Positions 53,541-62,317 of a stretch of DNA of 64,000 nt are shown here, piece after piece. Both the position numbers and the translations under genes were made by a program. Origin of the DNA: Nocardioides sp. TRM66260-LWL (GTDB lineage: Bacteria; Actinomycetota; Actinomycetes; Propionibacteriales; Nocardioidaceae); assembly GCF_020075545.1 (NCBI RefSeq), contig NZ_JAIQZK010000001.1:868001-932000 (forward strand), in the 5' to 3' direction. The stretch's first letter is position 1. Each line of letters opens with the position of its first letter. The notes beneath the pieces were generated by a model. The model was not told the DNA's origin. It ran no database searches and saw only the letters and a list, made by a program, of their open reading frames with translations.

Positions 53541-54230
53541 TCAGCCGAACGGCAACGGCTGCTCGGGCGCCAGCGAGACCGCTCGGGCGCGGGCGGCCGT
53601 CAGGCGACGCCGGTGGTGCTGGCGGCAGAGCACCTCGTAGGCGACGTCGGTCTCGGCCTCGGAGACCCCGGCGAGCGTCGGCTGGCCGGGATCCGTCGGC
53701 TGGTCGATGTCGCCGACGACGATGACGTCGCCCTCGACGACCATGACGCCGTTCTCGGTGCGGGCGTTGTGCGTGGCTCGCTTGCCGCACCAGCACAGCG
53801 CCTCCACCTGGAGGGCGTGCATGCGGTCGGCGAGCTCGACCAGGCGCGCGGAGCCGGGGAACAGCTGGGTGCGGAAGTCGGTGAGGATGCCGAAGGCGAA
53901 GACGTCCAGCTGCAGCTCGTCGACGATCTTCGCGAGATCCTCGACCTGGGCGCCGGTGTAGAACTGCGCCTCGTCGCACACCAGGTAGTCGAGGCGTCCG
54001 CCGCGGGTCAGGGTGTCGACCACGTGGCGCCAGAAGGAGAAGCCGGGGTCGACCTCGATCGCCTCGTGCGTGAGGCCGAGTCGGCTGGAGATCAGGCCGC
54101 GGCCCGCGCGGTCGCGGGTGACGAAGATGTGCCCGACGCGGCCCCGTGCGGCGTGGTTGTGGTTGGTCTGCAGGGCGAGCGTGCTCTTGCCGGAGTCCAT
54201 CGTGCCGGTGAAGAAGTGCAGCTCGGCCAT
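53541..54230 (-). CDS. tdk: Thymidine kinase
   Basis: A 229-residue type II thymidine kinase that phosphorylates thymidine for nucleotide salvage. The P-loop is FFTGTMDSGKST (about residues 6-17), with FVTRDRAGRG, DYLVCDEAQFY (catalytic Glu region), AFGILTDFRTQLFPGS and a CWCGKRATHNAR zinc-binding segment. The C-terminal tail extends to the QPLPFG end. The ATG at 54230 is preferred over upstream ATG 54266; CAGGAT (54239-54244) lies 8 nt before it. It faces the sulfurtransferase gene over 53 bp. Confidence 0.95.
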   Translation of the reverse strand: MAELHFFTGTMDSGKSTLALQTNHNHAARGRVGHIFVTRDRAGRGLISSRLGLTHEAIEVDPGFSFWRHVVDTLTRGGRLDYLVCDEAQFYTGAQVEDLAKIVDELQLDVFAFGILTDFRTQLFPGSARLVELADRMHALQVEALCWCGKRATHNARTENGVMVVEGDVIVVGDIDQPTDPGQPTLAGVSEAETDVAYEVLCRQHHRRRLTAARARAVSLAPEQPLPFG

Positions 54231-54283
54231 GGGCGCAGATCCTGCCACGGACCGCTGCGGCAGCACCCGGCAGGATGGACGGC

Positions 54284-55114
54284 ATGACCGGCCCGCTGAT
54301 CTCCGCCCACGAGCTCCTGGCCCTGCTCGCCGCGCCGCCGTCGGCGGCGGCGCTGCCGACGCTGCTCGACGTCCGGTGGCGCCTCGGCGGGCCGCCGGGG
54401 GAGACCGAGTACGCGGCCGGCCACGTGCCCGGCGCCGTCTACGTCGACCTGGACGCGGCGCTGGCCGCCCCGCCGGGTGCCGGCGGTCGGCACCCGCTGC
54501 CCCACCCGGAGGACTTCGGGGCCGCGATGCGCGCCGCCGGCGTGCGCGCGGACCGGCCGGTGGTCGTCTACGACGACTGGTCGGGCCTGGCCGCCGCCCG
54601 CGCCTGGTGGCTCCTGCGCTTCCACGGCCACGCCGACGTGCGGGTGCTCGACGGGGGCTGGGGCGCCTGGGTCGCCGCCGGCGGGCCGCGTCAGGCGATC
54701 GTGCCGCGGGTCGAGCCCGGCGACTTCACCGCGTGTTCGGGCGCGCTGCCGGTCGTCGAGGCGGACGAGGTGCCCACCGTGGCGACGCTCGTCGACGCCC
54801 GGGCGCCGGAGCGGTTCCGCGGCGACGTGGAGCCGGTCGACCCGGTGGCCGGCCACATCCCCGGCGCCGTCAACGTGCCGACCTCGACGAACCTGCGCGC
54901 CGACGGCACCTTCCGCTCGGCCGACGAGCTGCGGGCGCTCTACGCGGCGGCGGGCGTCACCGGCGAGGACGACGTCGCCGTCTACTGCGGCTCCGGCGTC
55001 ACCGCCGCGCACGACGTGCTGGCGCTGGAGCTGGCCGGCGTCACCGCCGCGCTCTACCCGGGCAGCTGGAGCGGCTGGATCACCGACCCCGCGCGTCCGG
55101 TCGAGCGGGGCTGA
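54284..55114 (+). CDS. Sulfurtransferase (two rhodanese domains)
   Basis: A 276-residue tandem rhodanese. The N-terminal inactive domain contains YDDWSGLAAARAWW. The C-terminal domain carries the catalytic Cys in YCGSGVTA, with HIPGAVNVPT nearby. CGSGVT resembles mercaptopyruvate/thiosulfate sulfurtransferases; the donor cannot be decided. CAGGAT (54271-54276) ends 7 nt before ATG 54284, preferred to the in-frame ATG at 54275 that lies inside this -10 box. Confidence 0.9.
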   Translation: MTGPLISAHELLALLAAPPSAAALPTLLDVRWRLGGPPGETEYAAGHVPGAVYVDLDAALAAPPGAGGRHPLPHPEDFGAAMRAAGVRADRPVVVYDDWSGLAAARAWWLLRFHGHADVRVLDGGWGAWVAAGGPRQAIVPRVEPGDFTACSGALPVVEADEVPTVATLVDARAPERFRGDVEPVDPVAGHIPGAVNVPTSTNLRADGTFRSADELRALYAAAGVTGEDDVAVYCGSGVTAAHDVLALELAGVTAALYPGSWSGWITDPARPVERG

Positions 55115-55145
55115 CCCGCCAGCGGCGGTGGCTGGACAGGACGCA

Positions 55146-55217
55146 TGTAACGCGGGGTTCGCCTGATCTGTGCACCCCATATACGGGGTGCACAGATCGC
55201 CTGAACCCCGCGTTACA
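55146..55217. repeat. Nested 72-bp palindrome
   Basis: Outer arms are TGTAACGCGGGGTTC (55146-55160) and its exact complement (55203-55217). Inner arms are GATCTGTGCACCCC (55165-55178) and its complement (55185-55198). The central loop is ATATAC, and the outer and inner stems are separated on both sides by GCCT. The two GCCT blocks are direct, not inverted, so they form a symmetric internal loop. It fills the gap between convergent genes. It may be a mobile palindromic repeat or an unusual terminator. Confidence 0.75.
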
Positions 55218-55261
55218 GCGGTCCGAGGTCGCCCGTCAGGGGAGCCGCTCGGCGGTGGCGA

Positions 55262-57280
55262 TCACCAGTGCACGCCCTTGAACAGCCGCGCGAGGAGGAT
55301 CTGCTCGCTCTCCCGCGAGCCCTCGGCCTGGCCGCGGGCGGCCGCGGAGTCCGGGAACACGTGGTAGGCCAGGTTGAGCACCCGGAACGCCACCTGCGGG
55401 GCGACGGTGTGGGCGATCGCGCCGGCGTTGCCGAGCAGCGTGTTGATCTCGTGCGGGCGCTCGACCATCGCCTCGACCAGCAGGTCGGCGGCCTGGGCGG
55501 GGGAGATGGTGGGGAACTTGTCGTAGATCTTGGTGGGCGCGATCATCGGCGTCCGCACCAGCGGCATGTGGATGCCGGTGAAGGTGATGCCCTCGCCGAT
55601 CAGCTCCGAGGACACCACGTTGCTCCACGCGTCGAGCGCTGCCTTCGAGGCGATGTAGGCCGAGAAGCGCGGCGGGTTGGTCTGCACCCCGATCGACGAG
55701 ACGTTGACGACGTGCCCGCCGCCGCCGGCGCGCATGGCCGGGATCAGCCCGATGACCAGCCGGATCGCGCCGAAGTAGTTGAGCTGCATGGTGCGCTCGA
55801 AGTCGTGGAAGCGGTCCTGGGAGAGGCGCAGGGAGCGGCGGATCGAGCGGCCGGCGTTGTTCACGACGAAGTCGACCGACGGCAGGTCCTCGGTCAGCTG
55901 CTCGCACAGCCGGTCGATCGCCTCGAGGTCGGAGAGGTCGCAGGGGTAGACGTGGGCGGTGCCGCCGCGCAGCTCGATGGTCGCCCGGGTCTCCTCGAGC
56001 TTGTCCTTGCCGCGGGCCACGAGCACGGGGATGCCGCCCGCCTGGGCGACCTTGAGCGCCGTCACCTGGCCGATGCCCGACGACGCGCCGGTGATGACGA
56101 CGTGCTTGCCCGCCAAGGCGCGCCGGGCGTCGGCGTCGCGGCCGGTGGAGTCGTCGAGGTGCTCCTCCCAGTACGTCCAGAGCGTGCGGGCGTAGCTCTC
56201 CAGGTCGGGCACCGCGATGCCGGAGCCGGCCAGCGCCCGCTCGGTGGCGCGGGAGTCGAAGACCGCGGTGAACGAGCTGTGGCCGAGCACCTCAGCAGGG
56301 ATGCCGAGCCGCGAGGTGAGCGGGTCGAGCACCGACTGGACGGCCTTCGTCTGCACCGCCGCGTTGAAGGCCTGCAGCGGACGCAGCCGCCGCGGCACCA
56401 GGCTGAGCGGGGCCGCCAGCGGGCCGGCCAGCCCGCCGAGTCGGCGATCGATCGGGGTGAACAGGCGCGGGGCGCCGGCGGCGGAGCAGAACGCGTTCAG
56501 CGTCTCGACGACCGGCTGCGGCTCGGGGTTCACCAGGTGGAAGGCGCGGCCGTCGTGCCCGGGCAGGTGGGCGAGGTGGTCCATCGCCTTGGCGACGTAG
56601 TCGACCGGCACCATGTTGGTGTCGCCGAGGTCGACGCCCACCAGCGGCAGCCACGACGGCAGCCGGTCGCGCAGCGTCTTGACCAGCGGCAGGAAGTAGT
56701 ACGGGCCGTCGACCTTGTCCATCGCGCCGGTCTCGCTGTGCCCGACGACGATCGCCGGCCGGTAGACCCGCCACGGCACCGCGCACTCCTCGCGCACGAT
56801 CCGCTCGGACTCGAACTTCGTCCGGTGGTAGGGCGACGGCAGGCGCTGGCCCTCGTCGAACATCTCCTCGGTGAACACGCCGTGGTGCTCGCCCGCGGCC
56901 GCCACGGACGAGACGTGGTGGAAGCAGCCGGCCTGCACGGCCTCGGCCAGCTCCAGGGCGTGCCGGGTGCCGCCGACGTTGAGCACCTCGTTGGTCGCGT
57001 CGTCCGCGGTCATGTCGTAGATCGCGGCCAGGTGCATGACGTGGTCGATCGTGCCGGCGTGCTCGGCGATCCAGGCCGGGTCGACGCCGAGCGACGGCGC
57101 CCCGAGGTCGCCCACGACCGGACGCACCCGGTCGCCGCCCCAGCGGCGCATGAGGGTCTCGAGCCGGCCCAGCGAGCCCGCACGGACGAGCACGTGGATC
57201 TCGCCGTCGCGGTGGGCGAGCAGCTCCTCGACGAGGTGGCGTCCGATGAACCCTGTGGCGCCGGTCACGAAGTACGACAT
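55262..57280 (-). CDS. Two-domain SDR protein, fatty acyl-CoA reductase-like
   Basis: A 672-residue fusion. Domain 1 (residues 1-370) is an extended SDR with FVTGATGFIGRHLVEELL, HLAAIYDMTA and YHRTKFESERI (YxxxK). Domain 2 (about 385-672) is a classical SDR with VITGASSGIGQVTALKVA, NNAGRSIRRSL, and YIASKAALDAWS (YxxxK). This layout is like mycobacterial AcrA1 acyl-CoA reductase, which makes fatty aldehydes or alcohols for waxes. The ATG at 57280 has TACCCT (57287-57292) 6 nt upstream. The function is inferred from layout. Confidence 0.86.
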   Translation of the reverse strand: MSYFVTGATGFIGRHLVEELLAHRDGEIHVLVRAGSLGRLETLMRRWGGDRVRPVVGDLGAPSLGVDPAWIAEHAGTIDHVMHLAAIYDMTADDATNEVLNVGGTRHALELAEAVQAGCFHHVSSVAAAGEHHGVFTEEMFDEGQRLPSPYHRTKFESERIVREECAVPWRVYRPAIVVGHSETGAMDKVDGPYYFLPLVKTLRDRLPSWLPLVGVDLGDTNMVPVDYVAKAMDHLAHLPGHDGRAFHLVNPEPQPVVETLNAFCSAAGAPRLFTPIDRRLGGLAGPLAAPLSLVPRRLRPLQAFNAAVQTKAVQSVLDPLTSRLGIPAEVLGHSSFTAVFDSRATERALAGSGIAVPDLESYARTLWTYWEEHLDDSTGRDADARRALAGKHVVITGASSGIGQVTALKVAQAGGIPVLVARGKDKLEETRATIELRGGTAHVYPCDLSDLEAIDRLCEQLTEDLPSVDFVVNNAGRSIRRSLRLSQDRFHDFERTMQLNYFGAIRLVIGLIPAMRAGGGGHVVNVSSIGVQTNPPRFSAYIASKAALDAWSNVVSSELIGEGITFTGIHMPLVRTPMIAPTKIYDKFPTISPAQAADLLVEAMVERPHEINTLLGNAGAIAHTVAPQVAFRVLNLAYHVFPDSAAARGQAEGSRESEQILLARLFKGVHW

Positions 57281-57369
57281 GCGCGGAGGGTACTCCCGCG
57301 GACGGGTCGCGCCAGGGGAGTCCGCTCAGCAGTCCCGCCGCCAGTCCCGCCGGTCGCGGCCGGTCGCGG

Positions 57370-58356
57370 TCACTCCTGCTTGCCGCCGCCGAACATGATC
57401 TCGTCCCAGCTGGGCACCGACGCGCGTCCGCGCCGGCCCTTGGCCGGGCGACGCGGCGCCGTCGGCGGCTGGTCGGCGGTGGCCGGGAGGGTCTCGGTGT
57501 CGTCCTGGGCCTCGGGCGGGGCGACCTCGGCGGCGCCCGCCTCGGCGGCCTCGCCGGCGCGTCGCCGCTCGTCGGCGACGACGTCGGGCTCGCGGGCGGG
57601 GTCGGGCGCCTCGGTCTCGAGGAACGCCTCGACCGGGTGGCTCTCAGCCTCCTGCACCAGCCCCAGCGCGTCGTCGCCGAGCAGGGGCTGGTCGGCGACG
57701 GAGGCGCCCGGCTCGTCGCGTCCGGCCAGGCGGCGCCGGCGGACGTCCTCGAGGTCGTCGCGCGGGGCCGGCGCCTGCTCGAGGACCTCGCCGACCAGCC
57801 AGCGGGCGTCGTCGTCCTCGAGCAGCACGAAGCTGCCCGGCATGTCGTAGGTGAACCGGGCGGTGCCGGTGCGCTTGATCGTCGCGAACTCCGCGGTGAG
57901 GGTCCAGCGGCCGTCCTCGCGGCGCCAGGCGTCCCAGACGACGGACTCGGGGTCGACGTCCTGACCGCGCAGGTGCGCGGCGACGGCGTCGCCCAGGATC
58001 CGAGCGCCGCCGCCGGCGTCGGCGCCGCGGCGACGCAGCGAGGAGCGCTGCGCCCGCTCGGCGACGTGCTGGCGCTCGGCGAGCACCGGCCCGGCGAAGG
58101 GGAGGATGCGCTCGAGGCTGGTCTGGGCGGCCTCGGCCACGGCCTCGGGGGTCTCGCCGGCTCGGATGCGGGCCTGGATGTCGCGGGGGCGCAGGACGCT
58201 GTCCATGGGGATCTCCAACTGGCCGAGGCGTGAGGTCTCGCCGCGCAGGGCGGCGCGCAGACGGTGGTCGACGTCGAGGGTGAACTCGTTCCCGGCGGGG
58301 TCGACGAGCAGGAGTCGTCGGCGATCGGCGCTCATCCCGGCCAGGGTCAGGTGCAC
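57370..58356 (-). CDS. sepH: Septation protein SepH
   Basis: A 328-residue protein of the SepH type, known in Streptomyces and mycobacteria to stimulate FtsZ assembly. The N-terminal DUF3071 part has HLTLAGMSADRRRLLLVDPAGNEF and the helix-turn-helix RPRDIQARIRAGETPEAVAEAA. The Arg/Glu-rich WDAWRREDGRWTL region follows. A long acidic, disordered C-terminus ends with ASVPSWDEIMFGGGK, the conserved SepH tail. GTG start 58356, with GGAGG about 10 nt upstream and TAGGCT (58409-58414) as a likely -10. Confidence 0.92.
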   Translation of the reverse strand: MHLTLAGMSADRRRLLLVDPAGNEFTLDVDHRLRAALRGETSRLGQLEIPMDSVLRPRDIQARIRAGETPEAVAEAAQTSLERILPFAGPVLAERQHVAERAQRSSLRRRGADAGGGARILGDAVAAHLRGQDVDPESVVWDAWRREDGRWTLTAEFATIKRTGTARFTYDMPGSFVLLEDDDARWLVGEVLEQAPAPRDDLEDVRRRRLAGRDEPGASVADQPLLGDDALGLVQEAESHPVEAFLETEAPDPAREPDVVADERRRAGEAAEAGAAEVAPPEAQDDTETLPATADQPPTAPRRPAKGRRGRASVPSWDEIMFGGGKQE

Positions 58357-58476
58357 CGTGCGTCCACCTCCCCTGCGCTCGTACGGCCCGGGTGCCGTCT
58401 GGGGGCCGAGCCTACGCCAGCGGACGGACGCGGCCGCGCAGGCGGGCGGGTGCGCCGCGCCGCTAGGGTTCGGCCC

Positions 58477-59112
58477 GTGGCGACCCCGAGTGCCGGCTCC
58501 ATCCTCGTCGTCCTCGACCTCGTGGGCATCGCCGTGTTCGCGATCTCCGGCGCGCTCGTGGCGGTGCGCAAGGAGCTCGACCTGTTCGGCGTCCTCGTGC
58601 TCGCCGGCGCCACCGGCCTCGGTGGCGGGTTCCTGCGCGACGTGCTGATCGGGGCGACCCCGCCGGCGGCCCTCGACGACTGGCGCTACCTGCTCGTGCC
58701 GACGGCCGCGGGGCTCGTCACCTTCGTCTACCACCCGACGCTGGGACGGATGGAGCGGCTGGTCACGTTCTTCGACGCCGCGGGCCTGGCGCTCTTCTGC
58801 GTGGCCGGGGCGCTCAAGGCGCTCGACTACGGGCTGAGCCCGCTGCCGGCGGCGCTGATGGGCATGACCACCGGCATCGGCGGCGGCATCCTGCGCGACG
58901 TGCTGGCCGGCCGGGTGCCGGTGGTCTTCCGCGGGGAGCTCTACGCCACGCCGGCCCTCGCCGGGGCCGGCGTCGCGGTGGTCGCCCACGAGCTCGGGGT
59001 CACCGCCCTGGTCGGGACGGTCGGCGGCGCCGCGGTCTGCCTGGTCTGGCGGCTGCTGGCCGTCCGCCGCGGCTGGCAGGCCCCGATGCCCTCGGGGCCC
59101 GCCAGCGTGTGA
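58477..59112 (+). CDS. TRIC-type cation channel / UPF0126 family membrane protein
   Basis: A 211-residue protein with about seven helices in two three-helix repeats. Each repeat carries a glycine hinge: GLGGGFLRDVLIG and GIGGGILRDVLAG. This double GGGxLRD signature is the UPF0126/TRIC family, for which trimeric ion channels have been shown in some members. The GTG at 58477 has TAGGGT (58464-58469) 7 nt upstream. It diverges from sepH. Confidence 0.9.
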   Translation: MATPSAGSILVVLDLVGIAVFAISGALVAVRKELDLFGVLVLAGATGLGGGFLRDVLIGATPPAALDDWRYLLVPTAAGLVTFVYHPTLGRMERLVTFFDAAGLALFCVAGALKALDYGLSPLPAALMGMTTGIGGGILRDVLAGRVPVVFRGELYATPALAGAGVAVVAHELGVTALVGTVGGAAVCLVWRLLAVRRGWQAPMPSGPASV

Positions 59113-59116
59113 GGCC

Positions 59117-60280
59117 TCAGCCGAGCCGCTCGCCGGTCGGCAGCACCAGTCCGTCGGGGGAGTCCAGGCGCACCTCGGTGCCACAGGCCCGCGAGTAGAC
59201 GTCGCAGCGCAGCAGCGCGTACGGCCCCTGCGCGGCCTCGGCGGCGAGGACGGCGACGGTCGAGTCGTCGATCCAGCGGTACACCGTGGAGAAGTAGGCG
59301 TAGCGCGAGCCGACGTCCGGGGTGAGGTCGAGGTCGGCCTTCCCGGTCGCGCGCACGACGGTGACGTGGTCGAGATCGGGGGCGTAGCCCGAGCCGGTCG
59401 GCGACACCAGTCCACGCGAGCCCAGGATCGGACGGCCGTCGGTGGTCAGCGTGCGGGTGCGACCGTCCTGGTCCGTCGCGGTGGTGCCGTCGCCGACGGT
59501 CCGCACCACCGTGCCGCCGCGCACGTCGACGACCCAGTCGCCGGCGCCACTCGGGAGGGGCGCGACCTGCTGGGCCCCCGGTGAGTCGAGCCGCATCGGG
59601 AAGACGCCCTCGGCGAGCCGCACGTAGGCCGTGCCGTCGGAGATCGAGATCAGCGGGGAGGCGTCCGTCGTGCCGAGTCCGGCGAGGGAGGTGGTCCGCG
59701 GCGCGCTGCCGTCGTCGAGGAGGCTGACGACGTGCAGCTGCACGTCCCCGGCGCGGGGAGCGGTGACCCAGCCGACCCAGGCGTAGCCGTCGGTGACCAG
59801 CCGCGGCGCGAAGCGGTCGCCGATCGGCGGCGCGCTCGGGTCCAGCAGGGTCTCGTCAGGGCTGCCGGCGTCGAGGCGGCGGACGCGGCCGTCGGTGCCG
59901 AGCACGATCAGCCCGTCGGCGCTCTGGAGGAAGGCGTCGACGCCGTGGGCGGGGCGCACGGTCTCCTCGCCGAGGTGGACGACGCCGTCGCGGGCCCAGG
60001 CCAGCGGCGCGTCGGAGGTGGGGGCCGGGCCGGTGGAGGTGCCGGCGGGCTCGAGGTCCCGCGAGGCCGGGGGACGCGACCCGACGGCCAGGCCGAGGCC
60101 CGCGCCGATCACGGCGAGGGCCGCCAGGGCGGCGACGCCGGAGGCCATCCGGCGGCGGGTGCGTAGACGGTTGCCGCGGCCGACGACGGCGTCGAGGTCG
60201 ACGGCGCGGAAGGACGGCGCGTCGGCGGCGCGGTCGAGGCGCTCGCGCAGGTCGGGCAGGTCGGGGGTCTCGGTGCTCAT
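59117..60280 (-). CDS. Membrane-anchored protein coupled to an ECF sigma gene
   Basis: A 387-residue protein. It has a cytoplasmic N-terminus (LRERLDRAADAPSFRAVDLDAVVGRGNRLRTRRR), one TM helix (about residues 48-68) and a large extracytoplasmic domain with repeated GGT/DGR-type beta-strands, like a beta-propeller. It overlaps the ECF sigma gene by ATGA (60277-60280), the position often held by an anti-sigma factor. No zinc anti-sigma motif (HxxxCxxC) is present, so an anti-sigma role is only inferred; it could also be a target or sensor. Confidence 0.65.
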   Translation of the reverse strand: MSTETPDLPDLRERLDRAADAPSFRAVDLDAVVGRGNRLRTRRRMASGVAALAALAVIGAGLGLAVGSRPPASRDLEPAGTSTGPAPTSDAPLAWARDGVVHLGEETVRPAHGVDAFLQSADGLIVLGTDGRVRRLDAGSPDETLLDPSAPPIGDRFAPRLVTDGYAWVGWVTAPRAGDVQLHVVSLLDDGSAPRTTSLAGLGTTDASPLISISDGTAYVRLAEGVFPMRLDSPGAQQVAPLPSGAGDWVVDVRGGTVVRTVGDGTTATDQDGRTRTLTTDGRPILGSRGLVSPTGSGYAPDLDHVTVVRATGKADLDLTPDVGSRYAYFSTVYRWIDDSTVAVLAAEAAQGPYALLRCDVYSRACGTEVRLDSPDGLVLPTGERLG

Positions 60281-60942
60281 CGGGTCGCTCCGGGGATGTC
60301 GGTGGGGTCGCTCGGGCCGGTGCCGCGAGCGGTGCCGGCGGTGCCGCCGGCGTGGTGGGGGTCGGCGGCGTCGGGGCCGACCAGGCCGGGGTCGAGCCGC
60401 AGCTTCGCGAGCGCGGCGGAGACCTGGCTCTTCACGGTGCCGACGGCGCAGCCGAGCACGTCGGCGGTCTGCGCCTCGGTGAGGTCCTCGTAGTAGCGCA
60501 GGACGACGGCGGCGCGCTGGCGGGCCGGGAGCCGGCGCAGGGCGTCGACGACGCGGCCGGTCTCGGCCAAAGCGTCCCCGGGGTCGCGCAGGTGGTCGGG
60601 CACGCGTGCCGGCGGACCGGCCGGCGTCTCCGGGAGCTCGCCGGTGGCCCGCTCGCCGCGCCAGGAGCGCCGGCGCGACCAGCTGATCGCGGTGGTGGTC
60701 AGGGCCCGCCGGACGTAGGCCTCGGGGTCGTCCTGCTGCTGCACCTTCGACCAGCGCGCGTAGGTCTTGGCCAGCGCCTCCTGGACGAGGTCCTCGGCCA
60801 GGTGCGCGTCGCCGACGAGCAGGTAGGCGCAGCGCTGCAGGGCGTGCTGACGGGCGTGGACGAAGGACGCGAAGTCGGCGTAGCCGCCGTCGGGCGCGCC
60901 CGCGCGACGGGGCCGGTCGACCTCGGGTGGCGGTGCGGCCAT
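60277..60942 (-). CDS. ECF sigma factor, SigE family (sigma-70)
   Basis: A 221-residue ECF sigma factor. Region 2 spans FASFVHARQHALQRCAYLLVGDAHLAEDLVQEALAKTYARW, with DPEAYVRRALTTTAISW following. Region 4 has LRRLPARQRAAVVLRYYEDLTEAQTADVLGCAVGTVKSQ. An unusual Gly/Thr/Pro-rich tail of about 40 residues follows. ATG 60942 is preferred over GTG 60990 because GGAGG is 8 nt upstream. It is coupled to the anchored protein downstream. Confidence 0.9.
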   Translation of the reverse strand: MAAPPPEVDRPRRAGAPDGGYADFASFVHARQHALQRCAYLLVGDAHLAEDLVQEALAKTYARWSKVQQQDDPEAYVRRALTTTAISWSRRRSWRGERATGELPETPAGPPARVPDHLRDPGDALAETGRVVDALRRLPARQRAAVVLRYYEDLTEAQTADVLGCAVGTVKSQVSAALAKLRLDPGLVGPDAADPHHAGGTAGTARGTGPSDPTDIPGATR

Positions 60943-60994
60943 CGGAGCAGCCTCCCGGACGGCTGGGGGCGAGATGTGGGGAACGGTCACGTCC

Positions 60995-62242
60995 CTAGGA
61001 CGCGACGGGGGCCTCGGAGGGTTCGTCGGTGCGGCGCGACTCCGGACCGGCGCCCTCGGGTGAGCCGGACGCCGCGGATCGAGGCACCACCTGGGCCGCG
61101 AGCGCCGCGACGACGCCCGCCGTCAGCGACACCAGGTAGGCCGCCGAGGCGCCGTGGGCGTCGATGACGACGCCGCTGATCGTCGCCCCCGGGGCCACCC
61201 CGGCGACCAGGCCGGTCTGGGCGATCGCCATGCCCTCGGTGAGCCGTGCGGCCGGCACCGAGCGCTCGATCAAGGAGAGCCCGGCCACCATCGTCGGGGC
61301 GATCGCGACCCCGCCGACCAGCAGGAGCAGGCCCATGAGCGGCAGGGAGTCGACGAGGAACAGCGGCGCCATGGCCAGCGCCATGCCCACCGCCCCGATC
61401 CGCAGTCGGGACGCCGGGCCGCGCCGCCAGGCGATCGCGCCCGTCACCAGGCCCGACACCATGCTGCCCAGGGCCCACAGCGCCAGCAGGCCGCCCGACC
61501 AGGAGCGGTGGCCCTGCTCGTCGGCGAACGCGACCGTCGTCACCTCGGCGGCGCCGAACAGCACGCCGAGCGCGGCGAACACGACCGCGAGCGGCAGCAC
61601 GGTGCGCCACGGCATCGGCGGGCGCGGGCCGTCGGTGCCGGCGCGCCGCACCGGCGGCTCGGTGCCGCGCTGCGCGGCGAAGGCGAGGCCGCCGACGGTG
61701 CCCGCGACGGTGGCCGCGGCGACGCCGGCGATCGGGTCGACCGCGGTGGCGAGCACCGTCACCAGGATGGGGCCGGTGATGAAGACCGCCTCGTCGAGCA
61801 CCGACTCCAGGGCGTAGGCGGTCTGCACCTGCGGCGGGGCGTCCAGCACGTGCGACCAGCGGGCCCGCACGCACGAGCCGATCTGCGGGAGGCTGCCGCC
61901 GGCCAGCGCGGCGGTGACGAAGGTCGCCGTCCGCGGCCAGTCGGCGCTGACGCTGACGACCAGCAGGCTCATCGCGACGGCGAACACGACGCTCGCCACC
62001 GCCAGCACGCGGCCCTGGCCGACGCGGTCGAGCAGGCGTCCCTGCAAGATCGCCAGGACGGCGTTGCTGACCATGTAGGCCGCCGACACCGCGCCCGCGA
62101 CGCCGTAGGAGCCGGACTGCGCCTGCACCAGCAGGACGATGCCGAGCCCGGCCATCGAGATCGGCAGTCGGGCGACGAGCCCGGTGGCGCTGAAGGCCAG
62201 CGCGCCGGGCCGGGAGAGCACCTGGCGGTAGGAGGACAGCAC
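60995..62242 (-). CDS. MFS transporter
   Basis: A 415-residue major facilitator protein with 12 hydrophobic segments and a hydrophilic C-terminus of about 30 residues. Loop 2-3 has [17 protein letters not shown], the motif A region. The substrate is unknown; relatives are annotated as drug or sugar exporters. The GTG at 62242 has TACCGT (62249-62254) 6 nt upstream, so it is probably leaderless. It diverges from hemH over 75 bp. Confidence 0.85.
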   Translation of the reverse strand: MLSSYRQVLSRPGALAFSATGLVARLPISMAGLGIVLLVQAQSGSYGVAGAVSAAYMVSNAVLAILQGRLLDRVGQGRVLAVASVVFAVAMSLLVVSVSADWPRTATFVTAALAGGSLPQIGSCVRARWSHVLDAPPQVQTAYALESVLDEAVFITGPILVTVLATAVDPIAGVAAATVAGTVGGLAFAAQRGTEPPVRRAGTDGPRPPMPWRTVLPLAVVFAALGVLFGAAEVTTVAFADEQGHRSWSGGLLALWALGSMVSGLVTGAIAWRRGPASRLRIGAVGMALAMAPLFLVDSLPLMGLLLLVGGVAIAPTMVAGLSLIERSVPAARLTEGMAIAQTGLVAGVAPGATISGVVIDAHGASAAYLVSLTAGVVAALAAQVVPRSAASGSPEGAGPESRRTDEPSEAPVAS

Positions 62243-62317
62243 GCCTCGACGGTAGGCCGAGCGCCGGGCCGGACGCCAAACGGCGCACCCCTTCGGCGGC
62301 TCCCTACGATGGTGGCC

